From: Pyronema omphalodes
Taxonomy: Eukaryota > Ascomycota > Pezizomycetes > Pezizales > Pyronemataceae
Length of the DNA stretch: 64,000 bases
Assembly: GCA_024516155.1 (NCBI GenBank)
Contig: JAJJXM010000021.1
Span: 124,001 to 188,000 of the forward strand
Direction of reading: 5' to 3'
The notes beneath the pieces were generated by a model. It was given only the letters and a program-made list of their open reading frames with translations, ran no database searches and was not told the DNA's origin. Below, piece by piece: positions 26,288-36,373 of this stretch. Position numbers and translations under genes: made by a program. Each line of letters opens with the position of its first letter. The stretch's first letter is position 1.

Positions 26288-26394
26288 ACACGCCACTCCA
26301 ACGCTAATAAAACAACACGTTTTTCGCTTAATTATCCTAATCGGGAAGTCGGAGAGAACTCTCACGGCTTCACGAATACCACCCTCCGAGGCCC

Positions 26395-28204
26395 ATGGCT
26401 CCCATGAAGCCTCCCCCCCCTCCGCGTTTCGGCCTCACCTCCGATATGCGCATGCTCGGTGGCAGCAACTCATCCCGAGTCTCCACGCCTGCCCCTGCCG
26501 CCGAAGACGACGTGTTTGGGTCCTCCGTACCCGGCACCCCCACGCGTCCCAGTAAAGACGCCCCCTCCGCAGCCCCAGGATCAGGTTGGTCCTCGGGGAG
26601 CTCCCTTTCTTCATGCCCCAGCACCCTGAAGAAACGCGCACACGTTGCGGCCTTCGGGTCGCTCGTGCAAAGCGAACTCCGTTCCGCCCCCGAGGTAGGC
26701 TCCCAGGCCTCTCCTCAAGTCAGCGTGTCCCTGATGGACAAGCCGTGGGAGCGCCTCGCCGCTGCGGAGGAACGTTTGAAGGCTCTGGAGGAGCAATTAT
26801 GTCTCCAGGAAGCCCGCCCGTGCTCGTGCCCACAGGCAAACCCCGCGAAGTCGACCCAGTCTCCCGCCCTCCGCCAGCTCCACCCTGCTCGCACCCAGAT
26901 ATCTGCTCAGGCAGAGAAAACCAGAACTACCTCAGTTGTCGTAGGCATGCCCAAGGCTGCCCCCATACCCTCCCTCCCCGCCCTCCCGCGTGCGTCCAAG
27001 CTCACCGCGGCCCAGTCCTACGCTGCAAAGCTCCGTAGCAACCTCCCCGAGCTCCCCCCCTCTGGCGTGGCAGCTTGTGCCCTCGCGCAGACAGCAGAAG
27101 GCCCCCCAACGCTCCCCTAACTTCTCCGCCCCCGAGAAAAACCTCGCCGCTGAAGATCGCCGCATGATCTTCATCCGTCAGGAAGGCGCCCGATCCTCCT
27201 TAAAACCAGACCAGGATTTCACGGCCGCCATTAACGTCTGCTTGCACCTCCGCGGTGCACCCCACTTCCACCGTGTGGCCCGGGTCTCCAGAAACTCGAG
27301 GGGAACGATCACGGCTACCACCAATCCGTGAGTCAGAGCAGACTCACTGATATCGTGCTACCGCAACGAGATCCTCAATGCCATCCGCGAGGTTGATCGC
27401 TTCGTGGTGGACGTCAAACCCATGGACAAATGGGTCAAGCTGAAAGTCCATGCCATCCCCCTCAATCGTTTTCTGGGTAGAGGAAGGAATGGTCTGCAAA
27501 AGCTCGAGCTTGAGTTGCAAGCCAACCACGACCAGCTCGAGGTCATCCCGGGTGCTCGCTGGTTGGGCAGCAGACGGCGCATTCGTGAGCGCTTCGAACA
27601 GGGCGAAATTCAATCGTCCTCAGCGGTCTTCTCAGTGAAGGGAACCCCCGCTGCACAGATGCTTATCGCTCGGGGCGCCCTCCTAGGATCCTCCCGTTAC
27701 CGAGTCGAGCTCTTCAACCACGACGGCCCTGACAGTCAGTGCTCGGGCTGTCTAAAGTGGGGACACATCCGGGAGAAATGTCAAACCCCCAAGCTCCTCC
27801 GATGCCGATTCTGTGGTCAGCACCACGCTTCGGAAGAACACACGTGCGGCATGATAGGATGCTCCACCTCCAAGGGACTCCCGTGTCAGCACTCGAAGGA
27901 GTCTGCTCGTTGTGTCAACTGCAAAGGCAATCACTACGCCAAGGCACGCAACTGCCCCTCCCGACTCGAAGCCTTCGCCCTGGCCCGTCAGCGTCGTCAG
28001 ATGTCCTCCTCCTCGGATCAAGCTTCCCCTGAAGCAAAAACCTCGCAACCTGAAGCAGACCCCTCCTCTACCGCCTCCAGCAACCCAGATGAACCCTCAA
28101 CCACGGAGACCACATCGGCCCACTCCACCCCCCGTCCTGCAGCCACGGCGTCTGACCCAGACGCTATGGTCGATGCCGAAGTGCCGGACGACACTCAATG
28201 CTGA
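26395..28204 (+). pseudogene. LINE ORF1: gag-like protein with three CCHC zinc knuckles, disrupted
   Basis: The frame opens at ATG 26395 (MAPMKPPPPPRF) and is Pro/Ser-rich with a short predicted coiled-coil stretch (ERLKALEEQL). Near a C7 run at about 27055-27061 the coding frame shifts by one; the first frame ends at 27120 while the second continues (EKNLAAEDRRMIFIRQ). A TGA at 27329-27331 interrupts that frame, which then runs on in phase to 28204. Three knuckles lie at the end: CSGCLKWGHIREKC, CRFCGQHHASEEHTC and CVNCKGNHYAKARNC. Proteins of this type bind element RNA and form the ribonucleoprotein. The last codons overlap the ORF2 start in ATGCTGA, which suggests termination-reinitiation. 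Confidence 0.9.
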
Positions 28205-31200
28205 AGTGCCTTACGGTACTTCAACTAAATTGCCGAAAGAGCGGTGAGGCTCTGACGGCAGTGATGGAGAGCGGACTCGCTCTGGGGGCGGATGTGGTTT
28301 TGGTTCAGGAACCCCCGACGTTCCAAGGCTGGCGTCATCCAGCCTACGAGTTCCTCTGGGGAGGAAGGGTCCTGACGGGGAGACGACGGGATTCGGCGTG
28401 GCAGCTTCGTCCACGAGAGGACTTGGCTGCGCCCGGGGAAGGTGACCTCCAGGTGCTGGATGTCACATGCAGAGGTCATAAACAAGTGCGCATTGTAAAT
28501 GTTTATGACGCTCCGCGAACTGAAGATGGAGTGCGCCCTGCACGCAATGCGGACTGGCGCAGGATCATAGGACGGGACACTATTCTAGCTGGTGATTTCA
28601 ACGCTCACAGCAGAAGGTGGAACCCTCTGTGCGAGAGACCACTCCATCATCAGTTCTTGGAGGATCTGATGGACTCATTTGATCTCCGCTATGTTGGTGA
28701 TGGGAAGGAAACCCACACCCAAACGGGCCAGATCCGACATAGCGTTATCGACTTAGTCCTGGCGACGATGGAACTGGAAGCCCACGTGGTTGCGAAGCTC
28801 CTCGATGACCCGAACCACTCCACAACGTCCGATCATGAGGCGCTGATCTGGACGGTGGACTCCGTGACGGTCCCGGAGGACTTCGACGCCCCAACTAGAG
28901 GATGGGCGGTAGGAGAATGGCTGGAGAGTGACGACGGAGCGCAGAAAGCGGCGTTAGATTATCGCCATCGAAGCGAACGCAGACCGCTCCTGTCTGATCA
29001 CTGCTCCGAGAACGACGTCGAGGAAGAGGTGGTTTGGGTTCGTCAACAGTTGGTAGACATGCTGAACACTCATGCTAGGAAGATCCGGATCACCGCTCGC
29101 TCCAAAAAGTGGTGGCACCCCGATGTAAAGGCAGCACGCAGCGAGTACGGCCGGAAACGGAGGGCAGCCAAGCGAGGCCAGTGTACGACAGACGAAGAAC
29201 ACCGCCTATGCAACGCCTACCTCAGCACCCAGCGTCGCCACAAGGGAGAGTGTTGGGTTTCGTTCCTAGAGGGAGCCAATGGTGAAGCGGTCTGGAAAGT
29301 CCTTCGAGCAACCAAGCCGCGAAATGCTGCGGTGGTTGGGTCTCTCGAGGACGAGCAAGGCAACCAGGCTGACGAGGAGGATGCCAAACGTCGGATGCTC
29401 GCTGACGTTTCCTTTCCCCCCCCGAATCCATACCCCGGTCACAGTGGCAACGCAGGTCCCCCCGGACCCGGATTCCTCCGAGTGACCCAAGAACTGGTCT
29501 CCGATTCGATCCACGGTCAGAGCAACTCCAAAGCTCCGGGTGGTGACGGGTTAGGAGTACCTATCATCAAGGCACTCATGAGATGGGACCCTGAACGGGT
29601 GACCTCCATTGTCTATCACTGCGTGCGGCTAGGATTCCACCCAGCCGACTGGAAAACCGCCAAAGGAGTCTGTATCCCCAAACCGGGAAAGACTGCTTAC
29701 CGCAAAGCAAAAAGTTTCCGCATCATCTCCCTTTTGAGCTGTCTGGGAAAGTTGGTTGAAAAGGTCGTTGCCACCCTCATCGCGGAGGAAGCCGAGAGGT
29801 TGCACGCCTTTCACGCTGGTTAATTTGGTGGAAGAAGAGGTCGCTCCGCCGTCGACGCCGCGGCTGTCTTAATTGAGGCGGTGGAATTCGCTTGGGAAAA
29901 GCAGAAACTCGCGGGAGCTCTAATGATGGACGTCAAAGGGGCCTTTCCCACTGTTAATCGAGATTGCCTCATGCGAAAAATGCGGCGAGCAGGCATGGAT
30001 GAATGCTATGTGCTGTGGGTGTCTTCGTTTATGAGTGATCGAAGAGTCGAAATATCACTAGGTGGCGAATCAGGAACACCCATCGAAACAAACACCGGCC
30101 TCCCCCAAGGATCCCCCGTGTCCCCAGTCCTTTTCCTGATCTATATAGCCGATCTCGCCGATTACGTAGAGTCCAGAGTCCCCGACGTCACAGGCCTGTC
30201 ATTTGTCGATGACGTGACCTGGATCGTGACCGGTGACTCTGCTCAGGAGGTCTCCGACAAGCTTGAACGGTGTGCAAACGCATGCTCGTGGTGGGCCTCC
30301 ACCAACGCGGTGGTGTTTGAAAAAGAAAAGACGGAGGCTATGCTCTTTTCTCGACGGAGGGGAGAGGCTAACCCTGACGAGGTCACAGTTTCGGTAGGCC
30401 CCCACCAGATCCCGTTCGCCTCGACAGCCATCCGTTGGCTCGGATTTTGGCTCGACCCAAAGCTCACCCTTAACCACCACCACTAAAAGTGGTTAACCAA
30501 AGCCAGACAACAGCATGCTCGGCTTGCAAGGCTTTGTCGGGCTCAGTGACTCCCTCCGGGAAGCACTGCCAACCTGCAAAAGGCGGTAGTCCGGTCAGTG
30601 GCTATGTATGGCGCTGAGATCAACGCAGTCCGGCGCCTAAAAGGCAAGAGCTCGGGACGCACTGCTCGACTACAACTGCTCCTCAACAAGCAAGCACGAG
30701 CGGTCACGGGTTGCTTCAAAACGACTCCACTCGGCTTCTTGATGGCTGAAAGTGCTGTACGCCCAGCGGAAGCACTCATCAAGGGCCGAGAAGCAAAATT
30801 TAGGTCACGCTTTCTCACTCGCCCCCGCCCCGCCCCCCCCCCGACCGGAACCCAACCATCCCCAACAGCTGCAGCTATCACTCGGCTGCTTAAACGTACG
30901 GAAAAGGCGTGTGGGTTCGAAGCAGTCGAAAAAGTAACAGTCCCCGACCGCTTCCGTCGCTTCCCCGTGGTAATCGCACCCAGGGCTGAAGCTGAAACCT
31001 TCGCCCGGAATTGGAGAAACCTCACGTCCACGACATGCATCTGGACAGATGGCTCTCGAATGGAGGGACATACGGGAGCAGTGGTAGTCCGCTACATCAA
31101 CGGTGCCTTTCGTTCTTCCCAGCACTACTTGGGCCGTCATACGGAGGTTTTTGACGCTGAGCTCTACGCCATTTGGCGAGGGCTCAAGGAGTTCCATTCC

Positions 31201-31974
31201 AACCACTTCTGGGACCCCAACTCGAATACCAAAGCGATCGTCTTTTCAGACGCCCAGGCCGCTCTCAAGCGTCTGGAGACTGACACCCCCGGTCCTGGCC
31301 AAGAGCTCGCCAAACTTATCTCGCTCGAAGCCTACGACCTCCTCTTTGATTCCGGTATCGACGTAGAATTCCATTGGATGCCGGGTCACAGCGATATCGC
31401 CGAAAACGAGGAAGCGGACCGAGTCGCGAAGGAAGCGTCGAAGCATCGATGCGACTCCCTTATGCTCAAACGGTGTGACGACCCGGTGTGTGCTGTCCCA
31501 GCGTGGGCTTCCCTGGCGCACCTCAACCGGATCGCAACGGAAACAACATCGACCATCACTCGTCGATGGATTAGGCAACAAACAGCGACCAGCCGTTCCT
31601 TCCGCCCCCGCCAAAAATGGGGAATCCGCCCTGAGCTGGTCTCCCTCCCCAAACGCCGAGCAGCTGTGTTCCTCCAGCTTGCTTCAGGTCACGCTCTCAT
31701 CGGCACCCATCTGGTGCGCGTTAAGAAAAAGGAATCGGACCGGTGCTGGTGGTGCCTGTCGGACAAAAGACAAACCAGAGGCCATCTTTTTGGAGAATGC
31801 CCCCGCTGGCGTAAGGAATTCAAGACGTTGAAAGAGGAGGTTGAGAGAATAAGGGGACGAAGGGGAAGGCCGAGAGGAAGGCTTAAGGTGGTGGATTTGT
31901 TTAGGGACGATCGACTCACGAAAGCGATCTTGGAATTTTTATCTGCAACGGAGATAGGCAGAAGATACGTATAG
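28198..31974 (+). pseudogene. LINE ORF2: AP-endonuclease, reverse transcriptase and RNase H, three in-frame stops
   Basis: One frame spans 1,259 codons with stops only at 29821-29823 (TAA), 30484-30486 (TAA) and 30547-30549 (TGA); no frameshift is needed. N-terminal endonuclease/exonuclease fold: LQLNCRKSG, VVLVQEPP, ILAGDFNAHSRRW and TTSDHEALIW. Reverse transcriptase: FRIISLLSCLGKLVEK, MMDVKGAFPTVN, GLPQGSPVSPVLF and the catalytic FVDD box. RNase H: IWTDGSRMEG, DAELYAIW, VFSDAQAAL and MPGHSDIAENEEAD. A C-terminal motif CWWCLSDKRQTRGHLFGEC follows. The enzyme nicks target DNA and copies element RNA in place (target-primed reverse transcription). The first stop falls exactly where LINE RTs have the Gln of the QFGGR block. 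Confidence 0.95.
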
Positions 31975-32179
31975 GCACGGGTAGAAGGGCCAGGTGCTTG
32001 GAGGGCGAACTGTAAATTTTTCATTACTTTTCTTTTGATGTTAACGATTTTTTCTTTTTGGTTACGAGAGGGGAAGACGTGAGCGATACTGGGGACTGTC
32101 AGGTTTCGGCTGGGGTTAGGACTTTTTGTTTCTTTTTTGTTTCTTTATTTACTTATCTTTTCAGGGGACGTCACGGGGA

Positions 32180-32311
32180 GTAGGAGATTGGGGAGCCTCT
32201 TTAGGTGGTCTCGGCCACGAGGACAGGAAAAACGGATTTAGTTTCCCGCATAGGCCTTAAAGGCCTCGAACGGTGTATGATTAAAATCAAATCAAAATCA
32301 AATCAAATCAA
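32180..32311 (+). other. LINE 3' tail shared with the SINE
   Basis: The last ~130 bases of the LINE: GTAGGAGATTG, CCACGAGGACAGGAAAAA, the near-perfect palindrome AGGCCTTAAAGGCCT at 32252-32266, ATGATTAAAAT, then (ATCAAA)n. The same blocks in the same order end the SINE (32537-32666). In LINE-SINE pairs this region is what the reverse transcriptase recognises. Confidence 0.85.
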
Positions 32312-32327
32312 ATAGAGATGGTTATGA
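32312..32327. repeat. Right target-site duplication of the LINE, also the left flank of the SINE
   Basis: ATAGAGATGGTTATGA, identical to 26272-26287. The SINE head starts at the next base, so this copy serves both insertions. Confidence 0.9.
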
Positions 32328-32666
32328 GGCGGCCCCAGTAGTGTAGTGGTATAACTCCCTGCAGCTGCGCAAATACAACGGGTTCGAATCTCGTGTCGCT
32401 CCCACAGGTATTGCTTGGTTACCGGGGTTTGTCCTCAGGGAGATTTACACGATGCTCAGGATAAGTGGTCACGCTTTCCTGATTTATGCCTTCTTAGGTG
32501 TAGACAAGTGTTGGTGGAATGGTTGGGTAAATGGGTGTAGGAGATTAGGGTGCCTCATTAGGAGACTTCGGTCCGGAGGACAGGAAAAATGGTTGTACAG
32601 GCTGCTTTTACCCGCAGAGGCCTTAAAAGGCCTCAATCGGACTTATGATTAAAATAAAATAAATAG
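32328..32666 (+). mobile_element. tRNA-derived SINE, second full-length copy, directly behind the LINE
   Basis: It starts GGCGGCCCCAGTAG, with A box TAGTGTAGTGG at 32339-32349 and B box GGTTCGAATCT at 32381-32391. The body matches the copy at 24299-24644 almost throughout (GTGGTCACGCTTTCCTGAT, GTGTAGACAAGTGTTGG). It ends with GAGGACAGGAAAAA, the stem GAGGCCTTAAAAGGCCTC at 32617-32634 and ATGATTAAAATAAAATAAATA. It is transcribed by RNA polymerase III if at all and encodes no protein. Confidence 0.92.
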
Positions 32667-32680
32667 ATAGAGATGTTTAT
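32667..32680. repeat. Third copy of the LINE/SINE target sequence (one mismatch)
   Basis: ATAGAGATGTTTAT follows the SINE tail and differs from the 14-base core of the LINE target duplication by one base (G to T). It is the right-hand duplication of the SINE. Confidence 0.8.
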
Positions 32681-34285
32681 CTAGCGTTGTGGTTGTGGGA
32701 GTAAGGATCAAGTGAAACGACGCAGTTTATCATGCGATTGAAAACTACTGCATGTGGTACGATTCATCCATCGTAGCCGGTCATTAATAATAATCAGGAT
32801 CTTCTTTTGAGGTTGGGCATTGGAGAATTGAACGAGAATAATGAATAGGTTATAGGTTAACATTTAATCAACAGGGGAAATTTCTGGTCACATTGTATGG
32901 AATTGAGATTGATTCTGGTATGGATTTGAGGGAAATGACGATAGGTATGGAATTTCTAGATGTCCTCTACGCTCTAGTCTCATGAAGACACTTGTATACA
33001 TAATGCTCGTACAGGTGATAAAGACATATATATTCAGTCATGAATAATTTATAGTTCGACTAAGATGAATACACTTTAAACAGCGGCGATGGTTTTCGGA
33101 GTGCTAGAGAAGCTGAATATGACGAAGAGGATTGATATCACAAACATGAAAACATAGGCGAGTATATTCATGTCGCTTGGAAAGCCCGAAAAGAATTGAA
33201 GAACGAGATGCGGAATGATGAGCGAATGGGTAAGCAAGTCGAGTGATATCCTGAGTTTATCAGCCATAAGACGACTTCGTATTGTTAATTGCATGCCATT
33301 TCTCCAATATCCTTTCAGTTTTCAAATTTGTTGGTCCTGATGTGGTTATTGGCTGAATATTTAGGCATTTGGTCTATGAACGGAGAAGTTCATATTCCTG
33401 GAAAGCCTCAGTGTTCTTATGCCACGAAATTGAAGACATCACAAGAGGATTTAGTACTCTCGAGGTCTACCTATCATGAAAACTGGGTTGGGTTCAACAA
33501 TACACTTTGTATCGAGAGGGAGGAAAACATTAAGAGGAATGTCCTGTGGTTACCTGAATCAAGACCGAATAGGTGGAATTGCACAGGATGTGATTTCTAC
33601 AATTCTGATCAAGATGAATTTCATCACACAAGGTTGTACAGTCCTACCATTTGCCCTAGATAACTCATTTGAATCTCTCTTACTGGTTTGAAATGGCTTT
33701 AACACCTCAAGCTAGCTAGTGGATGCCTAGGTCACTTTTTCAGAAACGCCACTTTAGAGAATCCCGGATTTTCGGTTGTTTCATCCATTCCCTGCTAGAC
33801 TGACTTTAACAGCCCGGCTGGATGCGCCGGGTAGGCCGCCCTAATTCGCAGAACCGAATAATTTACGCGCTTTTGAAGGGTCCTCTTGAAAATCGCTCTC
33901 CACGCGACGCGGTCTCCCGGGCTTCCCGAGCTTCACTCTCTCCAGCGTATGTAGAACTACGAATTCATCCAACCGCGCTCGCCGAGTGCCTGGATATGAC
34001 GCTTACTGTGTCGCGGAATTGGTGTAACAACCTGCCTAAAATTGGAAAGCTCAGCTCTTTCTTGTGTTCCACCCCACCCCTCGCTCGTTCACCCACCCAC
34101 ACAGCAACACGACGCCTCCTGCTGCACAGCCTCCAAGCAATTTGAGACGCGAGTTTTTGTCCGGCAAGCGACACATCGTTCATTCATCTTTACTCCGTGA
34201 CCCCTTACAAAACTCACGTTCCTTTCTCTTCACGAGCTACTTACTACTCCAATATACTCTAGTCCAACACGCACACATCGCCATA
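32681..34285. other. Intergenic region and promoter of the PLAC8 gene; weak ORFs only
   Basis: A plus-strand frame from ATG 33340 to 33663 (107 codons, with one CxxC) overlaps a minus-strand frame from ATG 33267 that would encode a short hydrophobic peptide. Neither has recognisable homology or splice context, so neither is annotated as a gene. The last ~250 bases before 34286 are CT-rich (CCACCCCACCCCTCGCTCG near 34070), as expected of a fungal core promoter and leader. Confidence 0.45.
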
Positions 34286-35109
34286 ATGTCGTCCAGTATT
34301 CCCGCTGCCGCCACTGACTCCAAGACCGCCCACCTTCTTCAGGAAGAGGAGCATACTCCCATCGAAGCACCTCCTTCTTATGTCGATTCTTCTAAGCCTG
34401 CGCCGCCGGTCATTGGAGATGGAAACGTCTTCTCTGACCTTCCCCGCCCGGGAATGAGCCGTCCGGGAATGACCTACGGTCCTGGTCAGGCACAGGCATA
34501 TATTCCTCGCGACCGGAAGGGAACTTGGAGCTTCAGCTTGTTCAGCTGCTTCAGTGATCCTGCTGCTGGCATGCTTTCATCCCTCACTTCTTCGAACCTT
34601 GCTAACACCTCACAGCTATTAAAGCTTGTTTCTGTCCCTGCGTTTCCTACGGACAGACTCGTCACCGTTTGCACCACCCGAACAGTGATGCTCCCGTATT
34701 CTCTGCTCCATGTCTTGGATACTGTCTTACCGGTAGCTTCATCCCCGGTGCCGAAAGCATCTTCGGTCTCTTGAACCGTAACGAGATCCGTCAGCGTCTC
34801 GACATTGACCAGCCACCCCAGCGTATTGTTCTACCCGGAGGCCGTACCGCCCGACCCAATAATGTTTCCATGATTGAGGGTGTCCAGTCTGCTATCGGCT
34901 TTGCCAATGATGCCGTTGCACATCTCTTCTGTGGATGCTGTGCTCTTACACAGGAGGATCGTGAGGTTCGGTTGTGGGAGCGCCAGATGGAGGAAGAAGG
35001 GCTTAGTGATCTCCGTGGACTCCGCCAGGATGAGGAGGAGGCCGTTCTTGCTGAGGGCGACCACCTTCTTGGTTCCGAGAGAAGTGAACTTCGTGGCCTA
35101 AGGGGTTAA
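34286..35109 (+). CDS. PLAC8 family cysteine-rich protein, two exons, likely GC-AG intron
   Basis: Proposed exons are 34286-34568 and 34616-35109, giving 258 residues. The start follows CCATA and is the only ATG that leads into the PLAC8 core. The core reads WSFSLFSCFSDPAA, then AIKACFCPCVSYGQTRHRL, with the CxCPC signature, and later FCGCC followed by QEDREVRLWERQMEEE. The 47-nt intron starts GCATGC rather than GT, has a TTGCTAACA branch point and ends CACAG. This donor gives the family spacing between CFxDP and KxCxCPC. The alternative GT donor at 34554 would delete the DP block. Fungal PLAC8/FCR relatives are membrane-associated and tied to cadmium tolerance or cell size; the role here is not known. 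The N-terminus is Pro-rich and the C-terminus strongly acidic. Confidence 0.87.
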
Positions 35110-36373
35110 ACGTATTTCGTGCCCAAAGATTACAATACATTACATAGCAAATTTTATGGGTCTTTTCTTTTGCATGCATCGGTCTGGGTTTTCTTCAAGT
35201 ACATGGGATATGGTCTGCTCTTCTATTAGTTTTTCTTACGGGAGTTTCTCATTTGTTTAAGTCACTGTAGTCATTAAAATGCTGTTCTCCATCGTCCATA
35301 CAGAATCTGATTGTATGCAAATGTTCCTAATGGTCCGGGCTGACGCTTGCGCGTCCCGGTTCTGTCGGAAGCCTCTGCCTCGACTCATCATTCATGCATC
35401 CCTTCGATCCCCGTAGATCTATCTTCGCCCCCGACGCTTTTCCTTGGATCCTGAAGCAAGGCAACCCGCCGAAATAGAAACACGACAAATGAAAGTGGAA
35501 AAAGTGAATCCCTGACTGCAAGTGTGATATTTCTTGACCTTTAAAGCTCCAGAGTTGCAACAAATCTTCAGCAACTGTCGGTAATCTTGAGACAACAATG
35601 AGGTTTCTGACGCCGCACGGACGCTTCTTATCAAAAGTCTAACTGGTAATAATCATGCTGAGACACGTCAGATAATGCACACTGATTTTGCTGGCGATCA
35701 TCACTTAGCCATTCTCGGCGTTCCGGCAACGTAGGGACAAAGCTTACACCAGCATTTTGGGTTTAAACCATCGCGGATCACTCGTGCAAGGTACTGTTGC
35801 GATTTCGGCAACTTTAACAATGCTACGACACCTTTGAAAGTTTGCTGTGTAAAGTGCTGTTCTATTTAGCTTGACTTCATTGGGTTATTTGCATCGTGAT
35901 TTATGCAGCTCCAAGCCCTATAAGCCTCTAGTTGTATTCGGAATGGAATGATTGATTGATTGAACTGTATGTAGTCATATTCAGAAAGGAGCAGGGGGCA
36001 CGGGTACCCATCAATTACCTCAGTCGAGATCCGAGCACCTGGAAAGCACCTGCCGCCGGTGGTGAAACCTATCGGTCAATTTAGGGTTACATTCTTTGCC
36101 CTAACCTAAGCATAAAAGCGGGACGTCAGGTAGAATGAATGGAGGTGGAGATGGAACAGCGAGGACGAGGGTCACTATCCACTAGCACCGAGACAGATAC
36201 CAGCTACCAGATGAATAGTAAAACAAATAGCATTTGATGTGATAGAAAGGAAATTATCATGATTCGTTACAGTCGTTTGACGAGACACACTACATAAAGC
36301 TTGTTTCCAAAAGTTATGGTAAAAGAAAAAGAGAAAGACATAACCGCTGGAAAGAAACCCTCAGCTCCACAAC
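35110..36373. other. Intergenic region between convergent genes
   Basis: About 1.26 kb between the ends of the PLAC8 gene and the zinc-finger gene. A short (ATTG)n run sits near 35950-35963. No supported gene. Confidence 0.5.

Larger units (their letters stand above)
26288..32311 (+). mobile_element. Near-full-length Tad-like non-LTR retrotransposon (LINE), 6.0 kb, decayed
   Basis: A 16-bp duplication brackets a 6,024-bp element with a ~107-bp leader, a gag-like ORF1, an ORF2 with endonuclease, reverse transcriptase and RNase H, a ~305-bp untranslated 3' region and a terminal (ATCAAA)n repeat instead of poly-A. An RNase H domain and a C-terminal CCHC motif after the RT are usual for the fungal Tad clade. 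The element is clearly more GC-rich than its flanks. It is defective: ORF1 has one frameshift and one in-frame stop, ORF2 has three in-frame stops. With so few lesions, the insertion or its parent was active fairly recently. Confidence 0.96.

Noticed and set aside
33079..33267. Minus-strand 63-residue hydrophobic peptide
   Set aside because: A membrane-like composition is common in AT-rich DNA, and no supporting context exists.
33340..33663. 107-codon ORF with a CxxC pair
   Set aside because: It overlaps an antisense ORF of similar quality, and no family or splice structure is recognised. It is left unannotated rather than called a gene.
35950..35963. An (ATTG)n run as a reverse-strand retroposon tail
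   Set aside because: No target duplication could be found on either side; short simple repeats alone are not enough.
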